Assembly (NCBI RefSeq): GCF_003721515.1
Contig: NZ_RJJD01000003.1
Coordinates: 62,001 to 126,000, forward strand
Direction: 5' to 3'
Length of the DNA stretch: 64,000 bases
Source: Rufibacter latericius
GTDB taxonomy: Bacteria; Bacteroidota; Bacteroidia; Cytophagales; Hymenobacteraceae
Numbering within the stretch: the first letter of the stretch is position 1; every line of letters begins with the position of its first letter. A program made the translations under genes and the position numbers. Below the pieces are notes generated by a model. It was not told where the DNA came from. It did no database searches and was given only the letters and a program-made list of their open reading frames with translations. Below, in pieces: positions 36,214 through 45,974 of this stretch.

Positions 36214-36241
36214 GTCTCCTTAAAAATCGTTTAGGTTCATT

Positions 36242-38209
36242 TTATTGCTTAGGTATATCTTTCCATATGGAGGATAACTCCCATGCTTTGAAATCCAGCA
36301 CTTTCACAGTGCCGTTGGTAGCATATAACTCTATTCCGGTTTGGCTTTCTGCGGGAAATGTCAAAGCGCTGAGAACTACCTCTCCTTGGTTTGTGAAAAT
36401 TTCTACCGACGACTGATCTACCAGTATAAGGAGTCTAACCTTTCCTTTTTCCGGCCTAACTGAAGCGTTAAACTTGGTCAGAAACTTCTGGTTGAAGTTT
36501 TGATTGGTAGTGAAGTCAGTACATTGGGTTCTGTCCACGCTAAGGTTAGAGGTAAGGGGATCATATTGAATCATCAATTTCCTTCCCTCTCCCACCAATA
36601 AGTTCAACCCGAATGTAGCGGAGGTATTCGTGTCAAATGTCACCTCCAGTTCATAGGTATTCTTAGTTGGTTTGAATTCCTTTACCTCACTTGAGTTGCT
36701 GATCAACCGGTTTGTGAACTGATGTACATTCTTGCGAAGCTTTTGCAACTCTGGGATTGGCTTTTGCACAAGACGGTTCCCGAAAGGTTGTTTTATAATG
36801 GAGATTTCTCTTGGAACTGATTCAAATCCTTTACCCCAGGAAGTAGGCACATCCCTGGAATAATCCCAGTTGCCTAACCAACCCAGCATAGCAGTGCGTT
36901 TGCTCACCTTATCTAAATCCCGCCAGGTTCTAGCCGCATAAAAATCTGGTCCGTAATCCAACCAAAGGGCATGCTCTAGTTTTTGGTTCATCAGAACATC
37001 GGAAAAGAGGATGTGGTCAATGGCTAGATAGCCCCACTTACTATCCGTGACATTATCTACCAGTTGGATGGTCGCTTTCTTTCCCTTGAGGTCATGAACA
37101 TCCCATCCATTCCATTTGAAAACATGGCTATTATCTCCAGTAGAAGTCCTCACCACTTTGCCATCCACCACTAAATTGATGGATGCTTTTTCTGGAAAAT
37201 TTCCCCCGGCTACTAAAAAACTGATGGCATTTTTCTGAATGGTGAAGGAGGATGAAGTAAGGGTTCCGGTTTCATTCGCTGCTTTACTGTAAGAAGAGGC
37301 AAAGCTTTTTCCTAAATGGACAACTGAGTCCTTGTTTACTGGGGTAGTGCTAAAGGCAGTACCGGTGGCCTTCCAATTCCCATTCTTCGGCTCATCAAAT
37401 CCAGCAAAAAGCTGTCCGGGCAACCCTTTACCCTGGAGCAGGTAATTTGATGTCTCTTCATCTGCCCTGAAGGTTTTTCCGTCAAAGGATCCTAAGAAGT
37501 ATTGCACCCGATTAGGTCCCCGGCCAATGAGCATCACCCATTTCTTTTCTTTGGTTCCTTCTATAGGGAGCTCGAACAAATCAGGACATTCCCAAAAGGC
37601 ACTTTGGGCGCCCAAGCCACCAAATTCACTCAGGAAATTCCAATCTTTTAAGTTCTTTGAGTCATATAGATGGATCTTCTGTACATCTGGCAGAACTACG
37701 GCCATGACCCACTTCTTTTCTGGCTCGTACCAAAACACCTGTGGGTCTCTGAAGAACACCTTCTTGATGTCCAAGACCGGATTGTGTTGGTAATATTGGA
37801 AGTAAATACCATCATTGCTAACCGAAAGAGCCTGAGTTTCCGGCAAGGAATCACCAGGTAAATGTTTGGTATAGACGGCAATCATACTTTTGGCTCCAAA
37901 TCCTGAGGTATTGTTTTTATCCACTACCACAGAGCCTGAGAAGTAAGAAAAGGAACCGTCACCACCTTTCATGGGATGTGGCAACTCTTTCCAATAAACC
38001 AAATCTTCAGAGACGGCATGTCCCCACCAAAACAAGTGGTATTTGCCTTCAGTAAAGACCAAACCGTCCGGATCTCCGATCCAACCCTTCTGAGGGCTGA
38101 AATGGAACTGGGGGCGGTACTTTTCATTGTACTGGGCCTGTGACTCCAAACCAGCAAGCAGCAATGACAGCATCATGCCTATCCCTAATAGGTGTTTCTG
38201 GTATTTCAT
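36242..38209 (-). CDS. GH32 fructanase with inserted domain (DUF4980-like)
   Basis: A 655-residue exported enzyme with a signal peptidase I-type leader (AGLESQAQ|Y), so probably periplasmic. Catalytic residues: Asp46 in GWIGDPDGLV, Asp155 in FFRDPQVF, Glu207 in FWECPDLF. The stretch that usually follows the first motif (FYQHNP...WGPMHWGHA) is shortened to YHLFWWGHAVSEDL. A ~120-residue beta domain (about 250-370, with GGNFPEKASINLVVDGK) is inserted into the propeller. The C-terminal sandwich ends SVEIFTNQGEVV. Likely an exo-acting enzyme on imported fructo-oligosaccharides. It follows SusD by 133 bp and precedes the DUF4960-like gene by 28 bp. Confidence 0.9.
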   Translation of the reverse strand: MKYQKHLLGIGMMLSLLLAGLESQAQYNEKYRPQFHFSPQKGWIGDPDGLVFTEGKYHLFWWGHAVSEDLVYWKELPHPMKGGDGSFSYFSGSVVVDKNNTSGFGAKSMIAVYTKHLPGDSLPETQALSVSNDGIYFQYYQHNPVLDIKKVFFRDPQVFWYEPEKKWVMAVVLPDVQKIHLYDSKNLKDWNFLSEFGGLGAQSAFWECPDLFELPIEGTKEKKWVMLIGRGPNRVQYFLGSFDGKTFRADEETSNYLLQGKGLPGQLFAGFDEPKNGNWKATGTAFSTTPVNKDSVVHLGKSFASSYSKAANETGTLTSSSFTIQKNAISFLVAGGNFPEKASINLVVDGKVVRTSTGDNSHVFKWNGWDVHDLKGKKATIQLVDNVTDSKWGYLAIDHILFSDVLMNQKLEHALWLDYGPDFYAARTWRDLDKVSKRTAMLGWLGNWDYSRDVPTSWGKGFESVPREISIIKQPFGNRLVQKPIPELQKLRKNVHQFTNRLISNSSEVKEFKPTKNTYELEVTFDTNTSATFGLNLLVGEGRKLMIQYDPLTSNLSVDRTQCTDFTTNQNFNQKFLTKFNASVRPEKGKVRLLILVDQSSVEIFTNQGEVVLSALTFPAESQTGIELYATNGTVKVLDFKAWELSSIWKDIPKQ

Positions 38210-38276
38210 GGTAGTTGGGCTTTCTTATCCTTTGGTTAAGGAAGATTTAGGGCAAGCTTACTTGAGAGAGGATATC

Positions 38277-38316
38277 CTGTTTCTGACCTACTTTTTAGAA
38301 AACAAGCCAGAAACAG
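38277..38316. repeat. 40-bp intergenic dyad repeat
   Basis: CTGTTTCTG and CAGAAACAG are perfect arms with CTTTTTAGAAAACAAG inside. It lies 26 bp after the SusD stop codon, between susD and the GH32 gene. Confidence 0.75.
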
Positions 38317-38342
38317 AATAGTGTTTGCCTTTAGCATAGGTG

Positions 38343-40040
38343 TTAATAACCTGGATTTTGCACGTAGCGGTTCTCACTCCAGAAAATCTGGTTCTGTGGG
38401 ATGGGTAGATACTCATGTTTGCCCTTGGTGAAGAACCCATCCTTGTAGAACTCCCTTCGGGTCTTTTCAACGGTCAGATAGCTATTCATCACCTGGTCAG
38501 CTACACCCCAACGGACTAAGTCAAAGAATCTACTGCCCTCCATTGCCATTTCTAATCTTCTCTCAAAACGAAGGGCTTGGCGGGCATTCTCCTGGGTCCA
38601 ATCTATATTTACACCTGACTCATAGGGTTTCACCAGGTAATTGGCAGTGAAGGCACCCTGCTCATTTTTCAAACGGGCGGTACTGGCAGCTGCCCGAGAG
38701 CGGATTTGGTTGATGAGCGGCAAAGCTTCATTATGGCGACCTAACTCAATTAAAGCCTCGGCTTTAAAGAGAAGCACGTCTGCATAGCGCAATACAATTC
38801 TGGGTTTGGTGTTGCCGTAAAACGGATCCACATTGGTAAAGCCGGGATCATCTGGAGACACATTCTCTTTCATGGAATTGTAATAGCCGTAGATCTGAGG
38901 AGTACGGCTCCAACTCTCGGTAAACACCCGGCTTGGCTCATATTTCCATGGATTACCTGGACGGGCAACTGTATGATCCAGTCTTGGGTCTACCGTGTTC
39001 TGGGAGAAATCTACATTCGTAGTATTGTAGGAATCTAAAAGTGGAACCCCAGTAGCATTGGTACGGTAGGCGTTTACAAGATTTTGGGAAGGTTTTTGGA
39101 AGTCACAGCATCCAAGCCCCTGAGGAACGGTAAGCATGTCTCCCCAATTCAAACGCCCATTAGCTGTTCCGTCTCCTTTTGAAAACTGAACCGCAAAGAT
39201 GGACTCAATTCCATTCTCATAGGTTCCTGTCAGGAAGTTATTGGCGAAATCAGGTTGCAGGCTGTACTTGGACGAGATCACCTTATCTGCCGCTTCAATC
39301 ACTTGCTGCAGACGTTGCTGATTGATGCTGGTGACAGCATGTTGTTCATTTTGCTGATAAGCTTGATACAATCTTGTTTTGGCAAGATAAGCATAGGCCG
39401 CAGTCTGATTAGCCCTCCCGATTTGGGGTTGGGTAATAGGAAGAGTAGCAGCAGCAAACTCAAAATCCTGGGCGATCTTCTCCCAAAGCTCATCACTGGT
39501 AAACTCTACGTTAGTTACAAACTTGTATTGGTCAGCGGGAACGTTTTCATCCATATAGGGAATGCGGTTGAACAGAATCTTCAACTGGAAATAGTAATGC
39601 GCTCGTAGGAAACGTAACTCAGCTTTCCTCACATTCAGCAATGGAAACTCTTCTACTGTGAGATTATTCAAAATGCGTAGCCCCTCATTAGCCCTGCGAA
39701 TTCCTACATACTGTTGGAACCACATTCCGTCTAGTTCCCACATATCAGGACGGGTGTTCACGAAGGTCTCCATGAAATGAAACCCTTGACCATCTCCCGG
39801 ATCACGCCCGCCTTTGTAAGCATCATCAGCCCGCACGTTCCCATATTGCCAGAGGCTGTTCCCTCTATTGATTTCATCATTCCCCAGATGAGAATAGGCG
39901 GCAATCACAAATCCTTCTGCCTGCTCAGCATTACTGACCTGGCCTTCATTTAAAACCCCGCGCGGATTTACATCCAGCTTATCTTCACAGGAGGAACCCA
40001 GCATGGCTACTCCCGCTAATAGCATCAAAAACTTTTTCAT
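38343..40040 (-). CDS. SusD/RagB-family glycan-binding lipoprotein
   Basis: A 565-residue outer-membrane surface lipoprotein (signal MKKFLMLLAGVAMLGSSC, Cys18). It has a SusD-like N-terminal region with TPR helices (EQAEGFVIAAYSHLGN; LRFLRAHYYFQLKILFNRIPY) and a RagB/SusD C-terminal half with KPRIVLRYADVLLFKAEALIEL and LRFERRLEMAMEGSRFFDLVRWG. It forms the lid of the SusC transporter and captures oligosaccharides. It follows SusC by 21 bp. Specificity for fructan is inferred from the GH32 genes around it. Confidence 0.95.
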   Translation of the reverse strand: MKKFLMLLAGVAMLGSSCEDKLDVNPRGVLNEGQVSNAEQAEGFVIAAYSHLGNDEINRGNSLWQYGNVRADDAYKGGRDPGDGQGFHFMETFVNTRPDMWELDGMWFQQYVGIRRANEGLRILNNLTVEEFPLLNVRKAELRFLRAHYYFQLKILFNRIPYMDENVPADQYKFVTNVEFTSDELWEKIAQDFEFAAATLPITQPQIGRANQTAAYAYLAKTRLYQAYQQNEQHAVTSINQQRLQQVIEAADKVISSKYSLQPDFANNFLTGTYENGIESIFAVQFSKGDGTANGRLNWGDMLTVPQGLGCCDFQKPSQNLVNAYRTNATGVPLLDSYNTTNVDFSQNTVDPRLDHTVARPGNPWKYEPSRVFTESWSRTPQIYGYYNSMKENVSPDDPGFTNVDPFYGNTKPRIVLRYADVLLFKAEALIELGRHNEALPLINQIRSRAAASTARLKNEQGAFTANYLVKPYESGVNIDWTQENARQALRFERRLEMAMEGSRFFDLVRWGVADQVMNSYLTVEKTRREFYKDGFFTKGKHEYLPIPQNQIFWSENRYVQNPGY

Positions 40041-40061
40041 GAACTTCTATTTTAGAAATTA

Positions 40062-43000
40062 TTAGAATCTAACATTTAGGCCAGTGGTCAACACCATGGG
40101 GTTAGGATAGCCAAAGCCAGGGTTTTCAGGATCTATCCCGGTAAAGGACTTGCTTTTCAACAAAATACCCAGGTTGTCTCCACCCACATAAATCCGAAGT
40201 GATTGCACCCTAGCTTTTTTAAGCAATGCCCCACTGAACGTGTATCCTGCCTGCGCATTTCTTAACTTCAGATAAGAACCGTTTTCAATAAAATAGGTGG
40301 AAAACCGGGACTCAAAGTTGGCATCTGTCAAGGCAACCGCTGGGATGTCTGAATTTGGATTTGAGGGAGACCATGCATCCAATAGTCTTGTTCCTTTATT
40401 GGACCCGGTCTCAGACACACTCCAGAAATCAGTGGAGAACTTGAAATCATTGACCACATCTATCCCCGCTACCCCTTGCAGCAGGAAAGAGAGGTCAAAA
40501 CCCTTATAACCAAAGTTGGCATTGATACCATAGGTGTAATCTGGGTGAGGTGTGCCGATCCAGGTACGGTCAAAGTCATTGATGACTCCGTCCTCGTTCA
40601 CGTCTTTGTAGCGGATTCGTCCAAGCCCTTTGCCATTCTGATCTGCGTGGGCATCAAGCTCCTGCTGTGTGCGGAAAAGACCGTCTGCCACATAGCCAAA
40701 GAAGGAATTGATGGGGCGACCCAAAATGTTCTGCCCTCTTCCGTCTCCACCGTAAGCATTCACTACCTCAGCAGGCAGTTCTGTCACCTTATTGCGGTAA
40801 GTGCTGATGTTTCCATTTAGGTTGATGGATAAATCACCAATAGTCGTTCGGTTGCCTAAGCTTAATTCAAAGCCTTTGTTTTCCATGGAGGCTCCGTTTA
40901 CCCATTGGTTACCGCCTTCTCCTAAAGTGCCTATATAAGGAGGCAGCAGAAGGATGTCAGAAGTTTTCCTGATATAGTACTCAGCACTGCCATAGAATCT
41001 CTGATCAAGGAATTCAAAGTCAATGCCGTAGTTTGTCATGGTGCTTGCTTCCCACTTCAGATTTGGGTTAGCATTCTGCGTTAGTTTAAAACCGGAGGGC
41101 AATACTCCGCTTTTGCTGCCCGTTATATCATAGGCAGTATTAGCATAATCAGTATAGTAGAGGTTGTAGATGGCGTTGTTGGCGATCTCTTGATTTCCCG
41201 TCATCCCCCAGCCAAACCGTAATTTCAGGTCATCAAAGAAGGTAGTATTGTCCTTGATGAACCCTTCCTCGCTCAAGCGCCAGCCTAAGGAAAAAGCCGG
41301 GAAGGTACCGAAACGGTTATTTTGGCCAAACCTAGATGAACCATCTCTTCTGATAGTAACAGAAGCCAGGTATTTGTCCTTAAAGGAGTAGTTTGCTCTT
41401 CCAAAGTAGGAAAACAACACATACTTGGCGCCGCTGCCTCCGTTGTCTTTGTCACCTACCCCAGCATCCAAATACATGAAGTCATCGTCTTCCACTACAA
41501 ATCCTTCCCTAGAAGCCCAAAACGAGTTGAAGTTGTCTACATAGTACTCTGTACCCACCAATGCGTCTACCCTATGGTCACCTTTTGCATAGTTGTAGTT
41601 CAGGGTATTGCTCCAGGTGGTTTTCACACTATGGCTCTGGTTGGTTTCCAGCCTGTTTTCCGGATTATTCAGGAATCCTGAAACATATCTCTTGCGATAT
41701 CTCCGGTGCGAATAGTTGCCGTAGTCAATCCCCACATTCGTCCGGAAGACTAAGCCTTCCAGCAACTTAACGTCAGCGAAGAAATTCCCGAACAGTCGCA
41801 TGAAGTCATATCCGTTCTGCTTGTTGTCTTCAATCAGGCGTACTGGATTCTGACGGTCATTCATTCCGCCAACCGGGCCGCCCCAACCTAACCCATTTAC
41901 TGTTCTGACCGGCACCAGAGGCAACGCTTGCATCGCTTCGTTCATAGGGCTGGCACCAACCTCATTCGTTTTAGTCAAGCTAAGGTTCTGACCTACCGTG
42001 ATCCTCCCTTTGAAGAATTTGTAGTCAGAATTCAGGCGGGCAGACAGGCGGTTGAATTCCGAAGTTTTAATAACCCCTTGGTTGTCAAAGTATCCTAAAG
42101 ACAAAAGGTAGCTTCCGTTCTCTGTTCCATTGGAGAGGGATACATCATAGTTCTGGATTACCCCGGTACGGGAAATCTCATCGAACCAATCGGTGTTAGA
42201 GGCCCGCATGGTCTGGGCGGCATCTAGATATTCTGGCACTAAAACCTTGTTCAAAACAGGGGTTCCTGTTGCAGGATCAACACTCCAGTCAAATCTGTAC
42301 TGGACACTATTCGCGTTAGGATCGCTTCCGTTGTTAATATGCGCTTGCCACAGGGCTCTACCATATCCCTCGGTATCTAGCATTTCAGTCCTGTCTGTAT
42401 ACCGGGAGATGGAAGAATAGACATTAGCGCTGATCTGGGCTACTCCGGCCTTTCCACGTTTGGTAGTGATAATAATTACTCCGTTTGCCGCCCGTGACCC
42501 ATAAATACTGGCTGCCGAGGCATCTTTCAATACCTGTAGTGATTCAATGTCTGCAGGATTCAGTTCATGCATACCCGCTTTGGTAGGCACACCATCCACT
42601 ATATACAAGGGATCATTATTATTGAGGGTACCTATCCCCCGGATACGCACAGTAGCAGGAGAGCTAGGTGAGCCATTTCCAGTCACAAACATCCCGGCAA
42701 CCTGACCTTGTAAGGCTTTGATAGGATTCGCAACGGATTGCTTCTTCATCTCCTCCGTATCCACCACTGATACAGCTCCAGTTAAATCCCTCTTGCGTTC
42801 TGTTTGGTAACCGGTTACCACCACCTCTTCCAAAGCTTTGGCATCTGTTTGAAGCGTAATCTGCACGTTACTTCTGCCATTCACGGCTACTTCCTGAGAT
42901 ACGAAGCCAATGTAGGTGACTACCAGAACCGAGTTGCCTGGGGCTCTAAAGGAGAATTTTCCATCTAAATCGGTGGTTGCTCCCGTGGTAGTGCCTTTCA

Positions 43001-43136
43001 CCACCACCGATACTCCAATGAGAGGTTCGTTTTTGTCTGCGGAAACCACTTGTCCGGTAATTTCCACCGCCTCCTGCCCCTTGGCAACTTGCGCCAAGCA
43101 AAGCAATAGAAGGAATAGGTGTAAGAATTTTTTCAT
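40062..43136 (-). CDS. SusC/RagA-family TonB-dependent outer-membrane transporter
   Basis: A 1,024-residue barrel. Signal peptide 1-20, then a carboxypeptidase-regulatory-like domain (about 22-108, ITGQVVSADKNEPLIGVSVV). A plug begins at EEVVVTGYQTERKRDLTGAVS and includes the LYIVDGVPTKAGMHELNPAD block. A 22-strand barrel ends at the C-terminal PNPMVLTTGLNVRF. It imports oligosaccharides using TonB energy. No N-terminal signalling (STN) domain is present, consistent with control by the hybrid two-component protein rather than an anti-sigma system. The 11-bp gap to fructokinase upstream and 21 bp to SusD put it mid-operon. Confidence 0.96.
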   Translation of the reverse strand: MKKFLHLFLLLLCLAQVAKGQEAVEITGQVVSADKNEPLIGVSVVVKGTTTGATTDLDGKFSFRAPGNSVLVVTYIGFVSQEVAVNGRSNVQITLQTDAKALEEVVVTGYQTERKRDLTGAVSVVDTEEMKKQSVANPIKALQGQVAGMFVTGNGSPSSPATVRIRGIGTLNNNDPLYIVDGVPTKAGMHELNPADIESLQVLKDASAASIYGSRAANGVIIITTKRGKAGVAQISANVYSSISRYTDRTEMLDTEGYGRALWQAHINNGSDPNANSVQYRFDWSVDPATGTPVLNKVLVPEYLDAAQTMRASNTDWFDEISRTGVIQNYDVSLSNGTENGSYLLSLGYFDNQGVIKTSEFNRLSARLNSDYKFFKGRITVGQNLSLTKTNEVGASPMNEAMQALPLVPVRTVNGLGWGGPVGGMNDRQNPVRLIEDNKQNGYDFMRLFGNFFADVKLLEGLVFRTNVGIDYGNYSHRRYRKRYVSGFLNNPENRLETNQSHSVKTTWSNTLNYNYAKGDHRVDALVGTEYYVDNFNSFWASREGFVVEDDDFMYLDAGVGDKDNGGSGAKYVLFSYFGRANYSFKDKYLASVTIRRDGSSRFGQNNRFGTFPAFSLGWRLSEEGFIKDNTTFFDDLKLRFGWGMTGNQEIANNAIYNLYYTDYANTAYDITGSKSGVLPSGFKLTQNANPNLKWEASTMTNYGIDFEFLDQRFYGSAEYYIRKTSDILLLPPYIGTLGEGGNQWVNGASMENKGFELSLGNRTTIGDLSINLNGNISTYRNKVTELPAEVVNAYGGDGRGQNILGRPINSFFGYVADGLFRTQQELDAHADQNGKGLGRIRYKDVNEDGVINDFDRTWIGTPHPDYTYGINANFGYKGFDLSFLLQGVAGIDVVNDFKFSTDFWSVSETGSNKGTRLLDAWSPSNPNSDIPAVALTDANFESRFSTYFIENGSYLKLRNAQAGYTFSGALLKKARVQSLRIYVGGDNLGILLKSKSFTGIDPENPGFGYPNPMVLTTGLNVRF

Positions 43137-43147
43137 ATGGATTGAGG

Positions 43148-44065
43148 TTAGCTTTTTGGATGGAGTGATGAATGCTGCTTAGAAGGAGTCAAAGACGCTG
43201 GGGTAATCTCCTGAGGATCATATAAAGGAGTAGCTCCTCTTTGGGTAGCGACATAAGCCCCAATCAGGCAGGCCCTTTCCAAGGTTTCCGATAAGGGCTT
43301 TTGCTGGAAGTAATTGGTCAGGAAAGTAGCCAGGAAAGCGTCTCCGCTCCCTATGGTATCCTCAACTTCCACCTGAAATCCCTCATGCTCAAAGTAGCCC
43401 TCCCTGGTTAAAGCGGCCGCCCCTTCGTCGCCCCGGGTCACAATGACCAACTCTAATTCATATTGGTCTTTGATGGCCTGCATCTTCTGCGCGAAGTCTC
43501 CAGCGCTCCCAAGCCAACCACAGATCTCCTCCAGTTCCTGGTGGTTCATCTTCACAATGGTGGCAAGTCCCAGAAGAGCGAGCACCCGCTCAGGAGTGTA
43601 ATGCGGTGGCCGGAGGTTCACGTCAAAGACCTTGGTTTTGGCGAGGGGCAAGTACTGCAGAAGGGTCTCCTGAGAAAGGGGGCTTCTTGCCACCAAACTA
43701 CCATAGATGAAAACATCACTCTCCGAGATAAGGCGGGCAATGCGCTCTTCGTACTGGATGTAGTCCCAGGCAACCGGCTCCACAATCTTGTAAGTGACTT
43801 CATTGCGGTCCGAGATGTTGGCTTTCACAACCCCGGTTAAGTGGGTCTGCCCCGTCTGGATCCATTCTGTATTGATCTTCTGCTCTTCCAGAAACGAAAT
43901 CAGTTCTTTGCCCAGGTCATCGTTGCCTACCCGGCTCAACACCACCGGGTCAAAGCCATTGTGGCGCAAGTTAATGGCCACGTTCATAGGGGCCCCACCG
44001 GGCAGTTTACCGCTGGGCAAAATGTCCCACAGGGTTTCTCCGAAACAAACTATTTTTTGCAGCAT
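43148..44065 (-). CDS. PfkB-family fructokinase
   Basis: A 305-residue cytosolic kinase. Sugar-binding motif LPGGAPMNVAINLRHNG (21-37) and ATP/catalytic motif DTIGSGDAFLATF with Asp236 and base Asp242. VKMNHQELEEICGW is also typical of fructokinases. It phosphorylates fructose at the end of the fructan pathway; fructose rather than ribose or ketodeoxygluconate is inferred from the locus. It sits 12 bp after the MFS gene and 11 bp before SusC, so transport and kinase genes share a transcript with SusCD. Confidence 0.93.
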   Translation of the reverse strand: MLQKIVCFGETLWDILPSGKLPGGAPMNVAINLRHNGFDPVVLSRVGNDDLGKELISFLEEQKINTEWIQTGQTHLTGVVKANISDRNEVTYKIVEPVAWDYIQYEERIARLISESDVFIYGSLVARSPLSQETLLQYLPLAKTKVFDVNLRPPHYTPERVLALLGLATIVKMNHQELEEICGWLGSAGDFAQKMQAIKDQYELELVIVTRGDEGAAALTREGYFEHEGFQVEVEDTIGSGDAFLATFLTNYFQQKPLSETLERACLIGAYVATQRGATPLYDPQEITPASLTPSKQHSSLHPKS

Positions 44066-44077
44066 ATAAGGTATGGC

Positions 44078-45415
44078 TTAATGGAAGACGACACTTTTTT
44101 CTATTTTCTCCAGGGAGGTTCCTTTGGTTTCGGGCATCATGCGCCACACAAACAGTAGCTGCAAAACCATCATGCCGGTAAAGATCATAAAGGTGTTTCC
44201 GCCCCCAAGGGTCTCCGCAATGTAAGGGAAACTGAAGGCAATGATGGCAGCCATGATCCAGTGGGTGAAGCTGCCCAACGCCTGACCCGAAGCACGCACT
44301 TGGTTAGGAAAGATCTCTGAAATAAATACCCAAATCACGGCTCCCTGAGAGAAGGCGAAGAAGGCGATGTACACAAACAAATAAATAGGAACGGCTATTC
44401 CGCTGAACTCCTCCAGGTAGAAGGCTTTGGCTACCAACCCCAGCGTGGCAATCAAACCCAGGGACCCGATGAACATAAGCGTGCGGCGGCCGAAGCGGTC
44501 AATCACGTTCATAGCCAGCAGGGTGAAAAGGAAGTTCACGAACCCGATCCCGGCGGAGGAAAGCAAAGCCGATTCCTGGCCTAGTCCTACCATTTCAAAA
44601 ATGCGGGGTGCATAGTAGATAATGGCATTGATGCCTGAAACCTGGTTGAAGAAGGCAAACAGTACGGCCAGGGTGATCGGAAGAGAATACTTCTTCGAAA
44701 ACAGAACCGGTTTGTTTCCATGGTCGTCCCGCTCCTGGGCAGACATCAGGATATCGGTCACCATCTGGTTGATGTTCGCGTCTGGGTTGGCGATCTGCAG
44801 GGTTCTTTTGGCGTCTTCCACCTTATTGGCCCGGTTGAGCAACAGCCATCTTGGGCTTTCCGGTACCATAAGAATAGTGACCAGGAAGATGATAGAAGGC
44901 ACAGCTTGTATACCCAGCATCCACCGCCAGTCATGTTCCCCGATGCCGGCAAATGCATAGTTGGAGACATACGCCATCAGGATGCCGAACACAATGTTGA
45001 ATTGGAAGAGGGCTACCAGTTTCCCCCTAGATTTGGCCGGAGCGATTTCTGAGATATACATGGGAGCCGTGACGGAGGAAACCCCTACCCCAATTCCTCC
45101 TAAGAACCGGAAGATAAGAAAGGTGTACCAGTCCGGGGCCAGGGCCGTGCCCACCGAAGCCAACAGGTAAAGCACCGCAATACCAAATAAGGTGTTCTTA
45201 CGCCCGAACTTGTCTGAAGGAATGCCCCCGGTGAGTGATCCCAAGACTGTTCCTATTAAGGCAATGGCTACGGTGAGGCCATGCTCAAATACGCTCAGGT
45301 TCCACAGTTTCTGGATGGCCTTTTCAGCCCCTGAGATTACTGCGGTATCAAACCCGAACAAGAATCCGCCCAACGCTACCACAATGGACCAGAAGAATAC
45401 TTTTTTGCTTACCAT
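44078..45415 (-). CDS. MFS sugar porter, probable fructose importer
   Basis: About 445 residues from the ATG at 45415, where MVSKKVFFWSIVVALGGFLFGFDTAVISGA is the usual sugar-porter N-terminus; the longer frame from 45463 adds a charged unrelated leader. Twelve membrane helices, with the porter signatures DKFGRKNTL, PESPRWLL, DRFGRRTL and PETKG. It is a proton-linked or facilitative inner-membrane carrier. With fructokinase directly downstream, fructose is the likely substrate. It is the first gene of the fructan operon. Confidence 0.93.
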   Translation of the reverse strand: MVSKKVFFWSIVVALGGFLFGFDTAVISGAEKAIQKLWNLSVFEHGLTVAIALIGTVLGSLTGGIPSDKFGRKNTLFGIAVLYLLASVGTALAPDWYTFLIFRFLGGIGVGVSSVTAPMYISEIAPAKSRGKLVALFQFNIVFGILMAYVSNYAFAGIGEHDWRWMLGIQAVPSIIFLVTILMVPESPRWLLLNRANKVEDAKRTLQIANPDANINQMVTDILMSAQERDDHGNKPVLFSKKYSLPITLAVLFAFFNQVSGINAIIYYAPRIFEMVGLGQESALLSSAGIGFVNFLFTLLAMNVIDRFGRRTLMFIGSLGLIATLGLVAKAFYLEEFSGIAVPIYLFVYIAFFAFSQGAVIWVFISEIFPNQVRASGQALGSFTHWIMAAIIAFSFPYIAETLGGGNTFMIFTGMMVLQLLFVWRMMPETKGTSLEKIEKSVVFH

Positions 45416-45571
45416 GGATGTGAATGTTTTTCTCAAAGGTATCTGCCCTCTCCTCCATTCCATTTCACTGGTTTCTCAAAAAGCATTCATTTTGTTACTT
45501 CAGGTTAAAACATTTCAACTTATTGATTTTCAATGTTTTAAAATATATAAACTTTAAATCTACTTTCATAT

Positions 45572-45589
45572 TTGTAACACAGGTTACAA
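45572..45589. promoter_or_regulatory. Inverted repeat, candidate operator of the fructan operon
   Basis: TTGTAAC-ACAG-GTTACAA is a perfect 7-4-7 palindrome 157 bp upstream of the MFS start. Its right half shares CAGGTTANAA with 45501-45510. The regulator that would bind it is unproven; the AraC-type domain of the hybrid sensor is the obvious candidate. Confidence 0.4.
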
Positions 45590-45637
45590 TATTGATACAT
45601 CACTTAACGATTTGAAGAACACCTGAAATCATGTTTT

Positions 45638-45677
45638 CCGGTTTAGGCCCTGTTTTTTGAAAAATGTGTAAAAACGA
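45638..45677. repeat. 40-bp intergenic dyad repeat, weak copy
   Basis: CCGGTTTAGGCCCTGTTTT and GAAAAATGTGTAAAAACG; the right arm is decayed. Confidence 0.4.
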
Positions 45678-45826
45678 ATGTGAACCAGGCACCCTTTTAG
45701 AAGTTCTTCAAAAGGCGGGCAATTCTCCTGACTGCCCAGTTGCTTAAAGGATTGTTTTTCAGAAAGCCATCGGCTTATTTTTGCTATCCTCAAAGTTCCC
45801 TATCTATAAAGCTCAGAAATGGAAGA

Positions 45827-45886
45827 GCAAGCCCTTGTGGTTGCCCTAACCTGATTTAGAAGCAAAGGGTAACCACAAGGGATTGC
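45827..45886. other. 21-bp near-perfect hairpin without the dyad core
   Basis: Arms 45827-45847 and 45866-45886 (CCCTTGTGGTTGCCC and mate) pair at 19 of 21 positions around an 18-nt loop. It lies about 110 bp beyond the hybrid-regulator stop and has no adjacent gene of its own. Confidence 0.5.
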
Positions 45887-45915
45887 CCCTACTCTGTTCA
45901 ACTTAAATAAAAAAG

Positions 45916-45974
45916 AAAGCCATTCTGTTTAAAGGCCGTTTTTATGAAAACAGTCCTTAAACAGAATGGCTTTT
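45916..45974 (-). terminator. Terminator of the hybrid regulator with 40-bp dyad core
   Basis: Core 45925-45964 (CTGTTTAAAGG...CCTTAAACAG) is extended by AAGCCATT/AATGGCTTTT. It is 21 bp after the stop codon on the minus strand and A-rich beyond, giving a U tract in the transcript. Confidence 0.8.
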
